Shown: positions 26,680 to 34,717, counted from the first letter of the stretch. The stretch: DNA of 40,127 nt from Paludibacteraceae bacterium (GCA_024401565.1 JAKSKU010000022.1:1-40127); one strand, 5' to 3'. The notes: generated from the sequence alone by a model not told the origin. Program-made: numbers and translations.

Positions 26680-26709
26680 AAAGGAGACGCGAACAATCAC
26701 GTCTCCTTT
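26680..26709 (-). terminator. Terminator of map (GGAGAC stem)
   Basis: AAAGGAGACG (26680-26689) pairs with CGTCTCCTTT (26700-26709). On the minus strand it is followed by T-rich sequence, and it lies 58 bp past the stop of map. Confidence 0.75.
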
Positions 26710-26727
26710 ATCTTTCTTGAGCCAAGC

Positions 26728-26766
26728 CTCCTGAAACCAGAAACCTGAAACTTGAATCCTGAAACC
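26728..26766. repeat. CCTGAAAC word repeat
   Basis: The words CCTGAAACC, CCTGAAACTTG and CCTGAAACC occur in quick succession next to the map stop codon. It is a low-complexity intergenic word cluster of unknown role. Confidence 0.45.
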
Positions 26767-26767
26767 T

Positions 26768-27628
26768 TTAATAAGTCAAGATCTCCAATCCGTCCTCTCT
26801 CATCACGAAAGTATGCTCCCATTGTGCAGATGGCAACAAATCGGCCGTACGGACAGTCCAACCGTCTTTCTTATCGAATGTGACGTTGCGGACACCCATG
26901 TTGATCATTGGCTCGATAGTGAAGACCATTCCTGGCACAATCAACATTCCTGACATCTTCTTGCCGTAGTGACAAACCTCAGGCTCCATGTGGAATTTCA
27001 AACCAACTCCGTGTCCACACAACTCTCTCACTACTGAGTAACCGTTAGCTTTGGCATGCTTCTCGATAGCGTTACCAAAATCGCCAACGAATGTGAATGG
27101 CTTACAGATGTCGATAGCCAAATCAAGACACTCTTTTGCCACGTCGACAAGACGCTTTTTCTCAGGTGTTGTCTCTCCGATGATAAACATACGTGAAGCG
27201 TCGGCATAATAGCCGTCAAGGATTGTTGTGCAGTCCACATTGACGATATCTCCCTCTTTCAACACTTCATTTGTGCTTGGAATACCGTGGCAAACAACCT
27301 CGTTTCTCGACACACAAACACTCTTAGGGAAACCTTCATAGTTCAAGCAGGCTGGAATAGCTCCGTGGTCGATTGTGTACTGATAAACGATGTCGTCAAT
27401 CTCCTGTGTAGTCATACCTGGGCGGATGGCTGCAGCCACTGCGTCAAGCACACCTGTGTTCACCACTCCACTTCTGCGGATTCCTTCAATCTGCTCCTCG
27501 TTAAGAACCAACTCGTTCTTCGGGCACAAGAATCCACGATTCTGGAAATTCAAAATCTTGCGGTCGAACTCTGTGGGTTCAACTCCCTTTGGCACTTTCC
27601 AGTTTAATGTCTTTCTTCCGAAAATCAT
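26768..27628 (-). CDS. map: Methionine aminopeptidase, type I
   Basis: A 286-aa dinuclear metallopeptidase that removes the initiator Met after deformylation. Metal ligands are visible in VNVDCTTILDGYYADASRMF (two Asp), GHGVGLKFH (His), VFTIEPM (Glu) and WEHTFV (Glu). The substrate-binding His lies in VVCHGIPS. There is an extra N-terminal segment of about 40 residues (MIFGRKTLNWKVP...) compared with the E. coli enzyme, as in other Bacteroidetes homologues. No clear -7 box was found close to the start. The GAGACG palindrome cluster separates it from the polyamine gene upstream. Confidence 0.95.
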   Translation of the reverse strand: MIFGRKTLNWKVPKGVEPTEFDRKILNFQNRGFLCPKNELVLNEEQIEGIRRSGVVNTGVLDAVAAAIRPGMTTQEIDDIVYQYTIDHGAIPACLNYEGFPKSVCVSRNEVVCHGIPSTNEVLKEGDIVNVDCTTILDGYYADASRMFIIGETTPEKKRLVDVAKECLDLAIDICKPFTFVGDFGNAIEKHAKANGYSVVRELCGHGVGLKFHMEPEVCHYGKKMSGMLIVPGMVFTIEPMINMGVRNVTFDKKDGWTVRTADLLPSAQWEHTFVMREDGLEILTY

Positions 27629-27657
27629 CTCTTTTTCTTGTCTAATTTGTTTGTTTT

Positions 27658-27800
27658 GAGACGCCGCACGACTCGTCTCTACGTTTGTTTTGAGACGCCA
27701 CGTCTCTACGAATGCATTAAAACAAATAGAGAGACGCGTGTATGCACGTCTCTACAATTTGAATGTATTAAATAGAGACGCGGCACGCCACGTCTCTACG
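27658..27800. repeat. Cluster of four GAGACG palindromes
   Basis: Four short palindromes share the arms GAGACG and CGTCTC(TACG): 27658-27683, 27692-27710, 27731-27754 and 27773-27800. The interiors (CCGCACGACT, CCA, CGTGTATGCA, CGGCACGCCA) differ. A fifth copy lies at 36131-36158. They fill the whole gap between map and the dehydrogenase gene. Confidence 0.8.
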
Positions 27801-27810
27801 GATTGTCAAA

Positions 27811-29016
27811 TTACAACTCCAAATCGCCGTTAAGCACCTCAAACCAAGGTAGACCCTGCTTGTTAAGCTGCTCCATGAACGGATCTGGATCAAACTCCTC
27901 TACGTTCCAAACACCGGCTTTCTTCCATTTGCCAGTCAAGAACATCATACCGCCGATCATTGCTGGCACACCAGTTGTATAGCTTACTCCCTGCATTCCA
28001 GTCTCAAGGTATGACTCGTGGTGGCTACAGTTGTTGTAAACGTAGTATGTCAACTCCTTACCGTCCTTGCCAATACCCTTGATACGGCATCCGATTGATG
28101 TCTCTCCCTCGTAGTTCTCTCCAAGATCCTTTGGATTAGGAAGGACAGCCTTCAAGAACTGCAATGGAACGATCTTAACACCGTTGTACTCCACCTCGTC
28201 GATTCTTGCCATACCGATGTTCTGAATCACACGCAAGTGAGTTAGATACTCCTGACCGAAAGTCATCCAGAAACGTGCACGCTTGATAGTTGGGAAGTTC
28301 TTAACCAACGACTCCAACTCCTCATGGTACATCAAATACGACTCCTTTGGTCCGATGTTAGGATATGTAAGAGGCTTGTGGATCTCAAGTGCTCCTGTCT
28401 CAACCCACTTTCCATCCTGGTAGTAGCGACCCTTCTGAGTGATCTCACGGATGTTGATCTCTGGGTTGAAGTTAGTTGCGAATGCCTTGTGGTGGTTACC
28501 GGCGTTACAGTCAACGATATCAAGGTAGTTCATCTCCTTGAAGTGATGTTTAGCTGCGTAAGCTGTGTAGACACCAGACACACCTGGATCGAAACCGCAA
28601 CCAAGGATTGCAGTCAAGCCCGCGTCTTCAAATCTTTTCTTGTAAGCCCACTGCCAGCTGTACTCGAAATGAGCCTCATCCTTTGGCTCGTAGTTAGCAG
28701 TGTCGAGATAGTTCACTCCGCAGATCAAGCAGGCATCCATGATAGCCAAATCCTGGTAAGGAAGAGCAACGTTGATAACCAACTCTGGATTGTGACGCTT
28801 GAATAGAGCTACAATCTCATCTACATTGTCAGCATCGACGCTATCCGTCTCAAACTGCACTCCATACTTCGATTTAAGCGTCTGGGCTAACGCGTCGCAC
28901 TTTGATTTTGTGCGGCTTGCTAGCGTCACACTCTCAAACACTGAAATGTTTTGCGCTACTTTGTGAGCAACAACTGTGCCGACTCCGCCGACACCAATGA
29001 TGACAACTTTTGACAT
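27811..29016 (-). CDS. Carboxynorspermidine/carboxyspermidine dehydrogenase (saccharopine dehydrogenase family)
   Basis: A 401-aa NAD(P)H-dependent reductase. The N-terminal nucleotide-binding motif is VVIIGVGGVGTVVAHKVA (4-21). The family motif GCGFDPGVSGVYTAYA and the long C-terminal substrate domain (IDEVEYNGVKIVPLQFLKAVLP, SIGCRIKGIGKDG) match the Bacteroidetes enzyme. It joins a diamine with aspartate semialdehyde to give carboxy(nor)spermidine, the first step of the alternative spermidine route, which is finished by a decarboxylase that is not in this window. True saccharopine dehydrogenase is less likely because bacteria of this order make lysine by other routes. It has its own consensus promoter and a palindrome in the leader. 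Confidence 0.88.
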   Translation of the reverse strand: MSKVVIIGVGGVGTVVAHKVAQNISVFESVTLASRTKSKCDALAQTLKSKYGVQFETDSVDADNVDEIVALFKRHNPELVINVALPYQDLAIMDACLICGVNYLDTANYEPKDEAHFEYSWQWAYKKRFEDAGLTAILGCGFDPGVSGVYTAYAAKHHFKEMNYLDIVDCNAGNHHKAFATNFNPEINIREITQKGRYYQDGKWVETGALEIHKPLTYPNIGPKESYLMYHEELESLVKNFPTIKRARFWMTFGQEYLTHLRVIQNIGMARIDEVEYNGVKIVPLQFLKAVLPNPKDLGENYEGETSIGCRIKGIGKDGKELTYYVYNNCSHHESYLETGMQGVSYTTGVPAMIGGMMFLTGKWKKAGVWNVEEFDPDPFMEQLNKQGLPWFEVLNGDLEL

Positions 29017-29044
29017 TTAGTTAAAGCTATTAAGTTATTACTAT

Positions 29045-29058
29045 CTCACAAGTGTGAG
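29045..29058. promoter_or_regulatory. Perfect palindrome in the dehydrogenase leader (possible operator)
   Basis: CTCACAAGTGTGAG is a perfect 14-bp palindrome. It lies about 5 to 18 nt downstream of the predicted transcript start and 29 nt before the ATG, a good place for a repressor site or a small leader hairpin. Confidence 0.45.
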
Positions 29059-29069
29059 GTTATATAGTA

Positions 29070-29101
29070 CAAAAATATTTTTTTTAGAAATCTACTACAA
29101 A
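29070..29101 (-). promoter_or_regulatory. Promoter of the carboxy(nor)spermidine dehydrogenase gene
   Basis: On the minus strand TTTG (29098-29101), a 20-bp spacer and TATTTTTG (29070-29077) match the Bacteroidetes consensus. Confidence 0.65.
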
Positions 29102-29650
29102 TTATACGGCAAATTTTTCAGGGTATTTTGCAGTAACACCTTTATAATACTCTTTGATTTCTGCCATATCAGCATCGGCGTCTCCTGTAGGGTAGAATAA
29201 CTTCTTTAGTCCGACCTCTTTTTTGCCGTAATCGAAGTAAACTAATGAGATTGCTATGTTTGCGTTTTGAGCTATATAATAGAATCCTCTTTTCCAGTTG
29301 GCATTAGCACTACGAGTACCTTCAGGAGTGATCGCAAGGTGGAAATGGTCTGAATTATTGCACGCCTCCACAAGTTGATCGACAGTGGACACTCGTTTGC
29401 TTCTGTCGACAGGAATTCCTCCTGCAGCCTTGAAGAAAAGGTTGAATGGGAAAATGAACCAATCTTTTTTTATCATAAATTGTTTCTTTGTCCCACCTAT
29501 GGCCGGATATGCGAAATAACCTACGAAGAAATCCCAGTTGCTTGTGTGCGGCGCGACGCAGAACACACATTTCTCTGGCAAATCGACTTCTTTCGCGATT
29601 GTCCATCCAAACAGTTTTAGAACAGCTTTACAAAATTTCTCTTTGAACAT
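29102..29650 (-). CDS. 1-acyl-glycerol-3-phosphate acyltransferase-like protein (PlsC family)
   Basis: A 182-aa acyltransferase-fold protein. Motif I is HTSNWD (35-40), the catalytic HX4D. The segment GGIPVDRSKR matches motif II, and PEGTRS (109-114) is motif III. It lacks a strong N-terminal transmembrane helix and is shorter than typical PlsC (about 240 aa), as in the 'acyltransferase' short form common in Bacteroidetes. The reaction is transfer of an acyl chain to a lysophosphatidic acid or related lipid; the exact acceptor is unknown. Its -7 box is at 29722-29729. Confidence 0.85.
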   Translation of the reverse strand: MFKEKFCKAVLKLFGWTIAKEVDLPEKCVFCVAPHTSNWDFFVGYFAYPAIGGTKKQFMIKKDWFIFPFNLFFKAAGGIPVDRSKRVSTVDQLVEACNNSDHFHLAITPEGTRSANANWKRGFYYIAQNANIAISLVYFDYGKKEVGLKKLFYPTGDADADMAEIKEYYKGVTAKYPEKFAV

Positions 29651-29721
29651 AATTTGTCAATAAATTAAGGGAAACAATGTTATTCATAACGAATTCCCTC
29701 GATTTGATAATTTTGAGTGCA

Positions 29722-29729
29722 CAAAAGTA
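29722..29729 (-). promoter_or_regulatory. -7 box of the PlsC-like gene
   Basis: On the minus strand the sequence is TACTTTTG. It lies about 70 nt before the ATG at 29650. No clear -33 element was found. Confidence 0.45.
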
Positions 29730-29816
29730 CGGCTTTTATTTTGAATATCGCACCTTATATAATGGATTGTAATATTTTCTTAACTTTATTTATGATTGAC
29801 GGAATTATGCCATACA

Positions 29817-30686
29817 TCATTTGGCTTTTACAGGGCGCACCGTCATTCCATAAAATCTTTTATCATTGCCGACCTGTAATCTGGAATTATCGAAATACAA
29901 GCAGTACGAATAATAAACACTTGGCGACGCGGAGGCTGACCAATACATGGCAAATCGTCCTTTATCGAAAAGATCATCTCCACGACGATCACCAGAAGCC
30001 GGCATGAATATGGATTTTCCATTTACAAGGCTCTTGAAATAGACGCCTCCTACCAATGTAGAATCATCAACAACGACAGTCAGCCATCTTGAGACTGTCT
30101 TGTCCGACAGTTCCAAAAATTCACTGCTTGTAGGCATTCTGTATCCATCTCCCCACTTGACACTTGCGACATCATAAGCAGAGGCAAGATTATATCTATC
30201 GTCACACACACCAGTGGCTCTTAATGGAAACGTATCCAAAGTAAGAACCTCACAGCTGTCTTCCACATAGCTGTCCACTTGTCGCGTCGATCCCCAAGAA
30301 TAATAGTCGCCACTCTCATAGCATTCGTTAGCTCCAACATTGAAATTTGCCCATTTCACCGACAGACCAAGATCGACCAATGTGTCTGAAGTGATTCCCA
30401 ACATCGACAAATCTTTTTTCTTGACTATGCCCATACTTTGGTTTGTAGTAAAATCCAGGAATGTTGCCTTCAATGAATCCAACTCTCTTCTCAAATTGAA
30501 AATCTCAGCCGCCATATCATTAAATCCGCGCATTCTGACAACGTCAGGATTAATGAATGTGGCACTATCAAGTTTTTCCACAGGATAGTATTCCACAGAA
30601 CCGTCTTTCATGACTACATAAAACGAATTTCCAGCACTAACAACAACGGAAACGAATAGGACTAATGCAAAAAATATTTTTTTCAT
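29817..30686 (-). CDS. Secreted FISUMP-like (Fibrobacter major paralogous domain) protein
   Basis: A 289-aa protein. A signal peptide (about 1-19, FALVLFVSVVVSAG) is followed by a small N-terminal part (FYVVMKDGSVEYYPVEKLDSATF) of the kind found in many Bacteroidetes surface proteins. A short coiled coil spans about 57-80 (AAEIFNLRRELDSLKATF). From about residue 105 it has the FISUMP/C-type-lectin-like domain: VDLGLSVKWANFNVGA, GDYYSWGST, WGDGYRMPTSSEF and YYSYCLYFDNSRLQV. These domains are thought to bind carbohydrate or protein ligands outside the cell; no enzyme activity is implied. The start is the ATG at 30686; an upstream in-frame TTG adds two residues. No T9SS tail is seen. Confidence 0.82.
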   Translation of the reverse strand: MKKIFFALVLFVSVVVSAGNSFYVVMKDGSVEYYPVEKLDSATFINPDVVRMRGFNDMAAEIFNLRRELDSLKATFLDFTTNQSMGIVKKKDLSMLGITSDTLVDLGLSVKWANFNVGANECYESGDYYSWGSTRQVDSYVEDSCEVLTLDTFPLRATGVCDDRYNLASAYDVASVKWGDGYRMPTSSEFLELSDKTVSRWLTVVVDDSTLVGGVYFKSLVNGKSIFMPASGDRRGDDLFDKGRFAMYWSASASPSVYYSYCLYFDNSRLQVGNDKRFYGMTVRPVKAK

Positions 30687-30807
30687 ATCCAAATCATATT
30701 TATAGGATTTCTAACATACAGATGCGTCATGCCTCGAAGATACGCCTATAAGATTATCTTTAGACGCTACAATTATCATAGAGACGCAACAATGTGACGC
30801 TTCTAAT

Positions 30808-31356
30808 TTAATCTTCAAACTTCAATTTGTCTTCTTCCCAGTCTTTATATCTTTGAGATAGAAGATTAAGCCATTTCGCCAACTGCTGGATGGCATCCAT
30901 CGTATCTTTCGAGACCTCTTTACCGGAGATTTTCAGCATCGTAGTGCCATAAAGGGCGGTAAGTGCCAATTCTACATCATTCACCTCTGCCCCACTCTTA
31001 TTTTTCGCTCTAAACTCCTGCAGCACAGGTAAGATTTGGAAGAACAAGGCATTGTATGAAATTTGCTCAGGAGTCTGAAGCAGCTTCATGTGAAGGTCGT
31101 TCACATCGTCGACAACATTCATAATAAACTGAAGGTGGCCAAACGACTGTTTCTGCTCGTTCACCATACCTGAGATCATATTGTCGTACCACTCACGAAT
31201 GGCTTTCTTATCCACGTCGTCAGCATAACGCGAAATTATATTCTGATCTATTTTTTCAATATCAAGGCCAAAGGCTCTGATGATATCCTCAATCTGCCAG
31301 ATATATAAAACGTACTGCGATATACTGCTGGTTCTCAACTGTTTTGCTGCAATCAT
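30808..31356 (-). CDS. DUF4924 family protein
   Basis: A 182-aa soluble, mostly helical protein. The N-terminus (AAKQLRTSSISQYVLYIWQIEDIIRAFGLD) and the segment QSFGHLQFIMNVVDDVNDLH match the DUF4924 family of Bacteroidetes by recall. The function is unknown. It is encoded on the same strand as hslR-pth-rplY, but a MITE-like copy (31380-31476) sits between it and hslR, so co-transcription with them is uncertain. Confidence 0.75.
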   Translation of the reverse strand: MIAAKQLRTSSISQYVLYIWQIEDIIRAFGLDIEKIDQNIISRYADDVDKKAIREWYDNMISGMVNEQKQSFGHLQFIMNVVDDVNDLHMKLLQTPEQISYNALFFQILPVLQEFRAKNKSGAEVNDVELALTALYGTTMLKISGKEVSKDTMDAIQQLAKWLNLLSQRYKDWEEDKLKFED

Positions 31357-31379
31357 AGCTTTGTATCAAAAAAACAAGG

Positions 31380-31476
31380 TAATTATATACGTGTTGTCCA
31401 AACACGCTTATTTTTTATACGCTCTCCCTACGGGCTAGCATGGAGGATGGAGCAAGGGCTATCGCCCTTTGTAATC
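31380..31476. repeat. MITE-like element, copy C (one end missing)
   Basis: It starts GGTAATTATATACGTGTTGT and continues CCAAACACGCTTATTTTT and ATACGCTC, the inverse of the right end of copies A and B. The interior has a GGGC..GCCC hairpin (AAGGGCTATCGCCCTT, 31454-31469) and the block GTAATCCTT. The other terminal repeat is absent. It lies between the DUF4924 gene and the hslR stop codon. Confidence 0.7.
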
Positions 31477-31483
31477 CTTTAAG

Positions 31484-31924
31484 CTAATCGTCATCATCAA
31501 GATCTAGATCCCAGTCCCAATCGTCACTGATAAACTGAGGCTCTGTGTACTCATTGATATCACGACGGTCCTTCTTCGTAGGGCGTCCGGCACCACGGTC
31601 TCTCTGTCCATTCGACGTGTAGCGGCTCAACTCCAGCATTTCAATCTGATCTTGAGGAGTGACATTCTCCATGAATTCAGGAACGAGTTTGGCTCCCATA
31701 CGGTTTTCACTCAACGCGAGCACCTTGAAAGAGTAAGTGATAGGAGCACGCTTGATTTGGATGACATCCCCCACTCTGACATTCCTAGATGCTTTCTGGG
31801 AATTGCCACCAATCATGACATGACCTTTCTTGCAAGCCTCAGCCGCCAACGTGCGCGTCTTGAATAATCTCACGGCCCACATCCATTTGTCGATGCGCAC
31901 CTCCTCCTTTACCTCTTTAGCCAT
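31484..31924 (-). CDS. hslR: S4-domain RNA-binding protein, HslR/Hsp15 type
   Basis: A 146-aa protein with an N-terminal S4 domain (about 10-70: RIDKWMWAVRLFKTRTLAAEACKKG..V.IGG..). In E. coli Hsp15 binds stalled 50S subunits that carry peptidyl-tRNA. The C-terminal tail has a basic part (RGAGRPTKKDRRD) and ends in an acidic run (DWDWDLDLDDDD). The ATG overlaps the pth stop by one base (shared at 31924), so pth and hslR are translationally coupled. The grouping with pth, which also clears stalled peptidyl-tRNA, fits a ribosome-rescue theme. Confidence 0.92.
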   Translation of the reverse strand: MAKEVKEEVRIDKWMWAVRLFKTRTLAAEACKKGHVMIGGNSQKASRNVRVGDVIQIKRAPITYSFKVLALSENRMGAKLVPEFMENVTPQDQIEMLELSRYTSNGQRDRGAGRPTKKDRRDINEYTEPQFISDDWDWDLDLDDDD

Positions 31925-32487
31925 TATTTATTGTTGAATTGGTTCATTGTGATATCAAGACCAGCAAGCATGAAGGAAGCGATAGCCTCACCTGCTATCT
32001 TTTTTCTTTCGGGCATAGCAGCCATATCTTCATCTCCAAACTTACCAAGCACAAAATCCACCTGTTTCCCCTTTGGAAAGTCGTTGCCGATACCGAATTT
32101 CAAACGAGCATACTTCTCTGTGCCAAGAAGTTCCTGGATATTTTTCAGACCGTTATGGCCACCTGCGCTACCACTTCCCTTGATTCGGATTTTTCCGAAA
32201 GGAAGAGATAGATCATCCACAATGACAAAGATATGGTCTACATCTATTTTTTCTTTCTGAGCCCAATAGCGTACTGCATTTCCGCTTAGGTTCATATATG
32301 TGTTAGGCTTCAACAGGATAAACTCCTTGTTTTTAACGCGTCCTTCCGCAACTGCGCCGTAACGCTCATCCTTAAAAACAAGATTGGACGCTTCGGCAAA
32401 AGCGTCCAATACCATAAATCCAATGTTGTGCCTTGTGTTGGCATACTCGTCTCCGATGTTGCCAAGCCCAACAATCAGATATTTCAT
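31924..32487 (-). CDS. pth: Peptidyl-tRNA hydrolase
   Basis: A 187-aa esterase that frees tRNA from peptidyl-tRNA dropped by ribosomes. The N-terminus has [18 protein letters not shown] with the catalytic His20 and Asn10. The motif [15 protein letters not shown] and the Asp of [14 protein letters not shown] are present, as is [12 protein letters not shown]. Length is normal. It starts 2 bp after rplY and overlaps hslR by one base, forming a tight rplY-pth-hslR operon. Confidence 0.97.
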   Translation of the reverse strand: MKYLIVGLGNIGDEYANTRHNIGFMVLDAFAEASNLVFKDERYGAVAEGRVKNKEFILLKPNTYMNLSGNAVRYWAQKEKIDVDHIFVIVDDLSLPFGKIRIKGSGSAGGHNGLKNIQELLGTEKYARLKFGIGNDFPKGKQVDFVLGKFGDEDMAAMPERKKIAGEAIASFMLAGLDITMNQFNNK

Positions 32488-32489
32488 TA

Positions 32490-33047
32490 TTAATTAGCTC
32501 TTGAACCACGTGTTGCCTTAACTGTAGCAACAACGTTGATAGGGTTGTTCAAAACCTCAAGATTCTCGTATGAAAGAGCACCAACCTGGATTGTCTTACC
32601 AATACCTAGGCTCTCAACGTTAACGATCAATCTGTCTGGGAAGTTAGTGTAAAGACCCTTAACACGAAGTTTTCTCATCTGCTGAACCAACTTACCTCCT
32701 AGCTTAACACCCTCAGCAAGACCCTCAAGCTTAACTGGGATCTCGATTACTGCTGGCTTGTTAGCTGTGATTTCAAGGAAGTCGATGTGAAGGATGTTAT
32801 CCTTAACTGGGTGAACCTGAAGGTCCTTCAAGATAGCTGTAACTGTCTTACCAGCGATAGTCAACTCAACGATGTAAACATTTGGAGAGTAGATAAGCTT
32901 TCTAACATCACCCTCTTTTACAGAGAAATGCTTTGTCTCTGCACCACCGTAAAGTACACATGGGATAAGACCGTTTGCACGAGTCTCCTTTGTAGCCTTC
33001 TTGCCTAGATCTGCACGAAGCTCACCTGAAAGTTGAAATTTTTCCAT
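32490..33047 (-). CDS. rplY: 50S ribosomal protein L25 / general stress protein Ctc
   Basis: A 185-aa long-form L25 of the CTC type that binds 5S rRNA. The N-terminal L25 domain spans about 1-92 ([36 protein letters not shown]), and the C-terminal TL5-like beta domain spans about 95-180 ([18 protein letters not shown]). Codons are biased like those of a highly expressed gene. It is first in the rplY-pth-hslR operon, with a consensus promoter about 100 bp upstream and a leader hairpin. Confidence 0.95.
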   Translation of the reverse strand: MEKFQLSGELRADLGKKATKETRANGLIPCVLYGGAETKHFSVKEGDVRKLIYSPNVYIVELTIAGKTVTAILKDLQVHPVKDNILHIDFLEITANKPAVIEIPVKLEGLAEGVKLGGKLVQQMRKLRVKGLYTNFPDRLIVNVESLGIGKTIQVGALSYENLEVLNNPINVVATVKATRGSRAN

Positions 33048-33075
33048 TTCTTTAATAAAATTTTAAGTATACTCA

Positions 33076-33094
33076 GGATTGGAATACCCAATCC
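33076..33094 (-). promoter_or_regulatory. Leader hairpin upstream of rplY
   Basis: On the transcript strand GGATTGG, a 5-nt loop (GTATT) and CCAATCC form a perfect 7-bp hairpin. It lies about 45 nt after the predicted start and about 30 nt before the ATG. It could be an autoregulatory site or chance. Confidence 0.35.
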
Positions 33095-33143
33095 CCCATA
33101 ATACTCCTCAATGATTTTTTGCCGAAAATCAAGAAAAGCGGTG

Positions 33144-33174
33144 CAAAGATAGTGAGAAAAATGCTAAATGCAAA
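33144..33174 (-). promoter_or_regulatory. Promoter of the rplY-pth-hslR operon
   Basis: On the minus strand TTTG (33171-33174), a 19-bp spacer and TATCTTTG (33144-33151) match the full consensus. The -33 box lies inside an AATGCTAAATGCAAAATT repeat word. Confidence 0.75.
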
Positions 33175-33264
33175 ATTAAGAATGCTAAATGATTCCAAAA
33201 TATCACCACTTTTAGGATATCGATCTCATTTATCCTAGGTATCACATTTACCGTCAATCCATGG

Positions 33265-34359
33265 CTACATATCCTCCGAGGACCTGAATATCACTTTGTT
33301 TTTTGATTGGAACGACGTGAGCTGGTTGCCGGACATCTCCTGTAGAGCCATCTTGGTGTACTGCTTGTCGTCGAGCGATTTCAACACAAACTCTATAGTC
33401 AGGTTTTTGAATGTCATTCCTGTGCTGCGGGCCTGGATGAAATCTCTGAAATACTGTTGGTCGTTTTCTCCAAGTGAGTGGCCGAAAAACGTCACTTTAT
33501 CGCCGTCGCCCAACGTCAGCAACGAGTCGATGATGGCTGGAGGATTGAAATTGTCGTCCATCGCTTTCTGGAGAAACTTATAGGAATTGTCGGTCTCGTT
33601 ATACTCCTTTGTACCGATCACAATCGTGTCTTCCTTCAGATTTCCGTGCACATATTGCACATTGGCTTTTTCTGGCCACGGAACGAAGGTATAATTGAAT
33701 GTAAACACCTCCACTGTGTCGTAATTGTCCATGTCGAAAATGGCGTTAAGGCGACGTCGCAATTCATCATCATTCGCATGAGAAAACGGCTGGTCGAGAA
33801 GGTAGCCGCGCAGACCATCCTTGATTTTATAGAAGGCTGCCTTGTCTCTTATCTCTTTAGTCTCGGCGTAGACAGGATCCTTGATGTAATAGTACTTTAG
33901 ATCGTCGGTCTGGATAAGCAACCCTTTCTCCACCATCTTCATCAAAAACTCCCGCGTCTTCTTGGCGAAGATCTCGCGCTTCTCAATTTCAGGATTGTTA
34001 AATAAGACGTAGATATCGCCATCATTGTTGGAAGGCACGTAGAGAAAATTGCATATTTCCTCAGCGCTTACCGAGCAGTTACGCCCCTTAATATAAGCAA
34101 GAATCTTATGCTCCTCAGACGAGATCGGATCCTGGATATCCTCGTTGATTTGGGCATAATTGTAAAGCTCGGTCTCAAAGTCGAACCATTTCACCTCGCT
34201 CAATCCCCTCGTCGGCTGCCACTGGTTGAGATAGTCGATCAAAGGTGCAGGATAGTCCTTAGGGCAATAGATATCGCTCTTATAGAAATCGCTGTACTTG
34301 GTTCTTCTGCCAAGAAACAGATCGAATCCGTTACCTATGATAATGACGTGGCGAGGCAT
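33265..34359 (-). CDS. AbiH-type abortive-infection protein
   Basis: A 364-aa protein whose N-terminus, MPRHVIIIGNGFDLFLGRRT, followed by KYSDF, is the hallmark of the AbiH family, described in lactococci as phage abortive infection proteins and now found widely. The GNGFD motif (9-13) and the C-terminal FFGHSLGENDQQYFRDF are both conserved in the family; the mechanism is not settled. The ATG at 34359 is preferred over an upstream in-frame TTG because family members begin right at this motif. A 52-aa ORF ends 28 bp upstream, probably in one transcript. It lies in a repeat-rich block with an AAA ATPase between housekeeping genes rplY and uvrA, which suggests an acquired defence locus (inference). 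Confidence 0.85.
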   Translation of the reverse strand: MPRHVIIIGNGFDLFLGRRTKYSDFYKSDIYCPKDYPAPLIDYLNQWQPTRGLSEVKWFDFETELYNYAQINEDIQDPISSEEHKILAYIKGRNCSVSAEEICNFLYVPSNNDGDIYVLFNNPEIEKREIFAKKTREFLMKMVEKGLLIQTDDLKYYYIKDPVYAETKEIRDKAAFYKIKDGLRGYLLDQPFSHANDDELRRRLNAIFDMDNYDTVEVFTFNYTFVPWPEKANVQYVHGNLKEDTIVIGTKEYNETDNSYKFLQKAMDDNFNPPAIIDSLLTLGDGDKVTFFGHSLGENDQQYFRDFIQARSTGMTFKNLTIEFVLKSLDDKQYTKMALQEMSGNQLTSFQSKNKVIFRSSEDM

Positions 34360-34387
34360 GGGTTTTATGTAAAGACGCAAGGACGTT

Positions 34388-34546
34388 TTATCTATTCAAC
34401 AATTCTTTAGCTGGTATCTCCACAATCTTTCCGTCTTTGTCGGAAAGAATAAGAGTCTCGTTGTTTGCTGCTTTTTTCTCCAAAAATTCTTTTTCCGCAA
34501 TTTTTAGGGCAGCTTTTATTTTCTCTAATATTTTATTTTCTTCCAT
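34388..34546 (-). CDS. Small 52-aa protein upstream of AbiH
   Basis: The minus strand encodes a 52-aa protein from an ATG at 34546 to a TAA at 34388. It has a charged helical first half (MEENKILEKIKAALKIAEKE) and a second half (TLILSDKDGKIVEIPAKELL) that looks like a short beta-hairpin ('LSDKDGKIVEIP'). Sense codons look normal for this genome. It ends 28 bp before the AbiH ATG, so the pair is probably one transcript. By layout it could be an antitoxin, a regulator or an accessory subunit. I do not recognise the family. Confidence 0.65.
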   Translation of the reverse strand: MEENKILEKIKAALKIAEKEFLEKKAANNETLILSDKDGKIVEIPAKELLNR

Positions 34547-34592
34547 AATCCATTATTTTTTGAAGTTTAGTGTCATTCAAAATCATATGGAG

Positions 34593-34717
34593 ATTATATA
34601 GCAGTTGTCCAAAATGAGGATTGTTAAGGGCGGAACGCCCTAACTCCCCCAAAACGCGAGCCCGTAAGGGCGAGCGTATAAAGAAAAAGCGTGTGTTGGA
34701 TAACTTGTATATAATTG
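34593..34717. repeat. MITE-like element, copy B (full length)
   Basis: 125 bp. The left end ATTATATAGCAGTTGTCCAA and the right end TTGGATAACTTGTATATAAT form terminal inverted repeats. The interior has two hairpins: GGGCGGAACGCCC (34628-34640) and CGAGCCCGTAAGGGCGAGCG. It lies in the gap upstream of the small ORF/AbiH pair, between the -7 box at 34731 and the ORF start. Confidence 0.75.

Noticed and set aside
27811-29016. Saccharopine dehydrogenase in lysine metabolism
   Set aside because: The family name is shared, but sequence features and the order's known polyamine route favour carboxy(nor)spermidine dehydrogenase.
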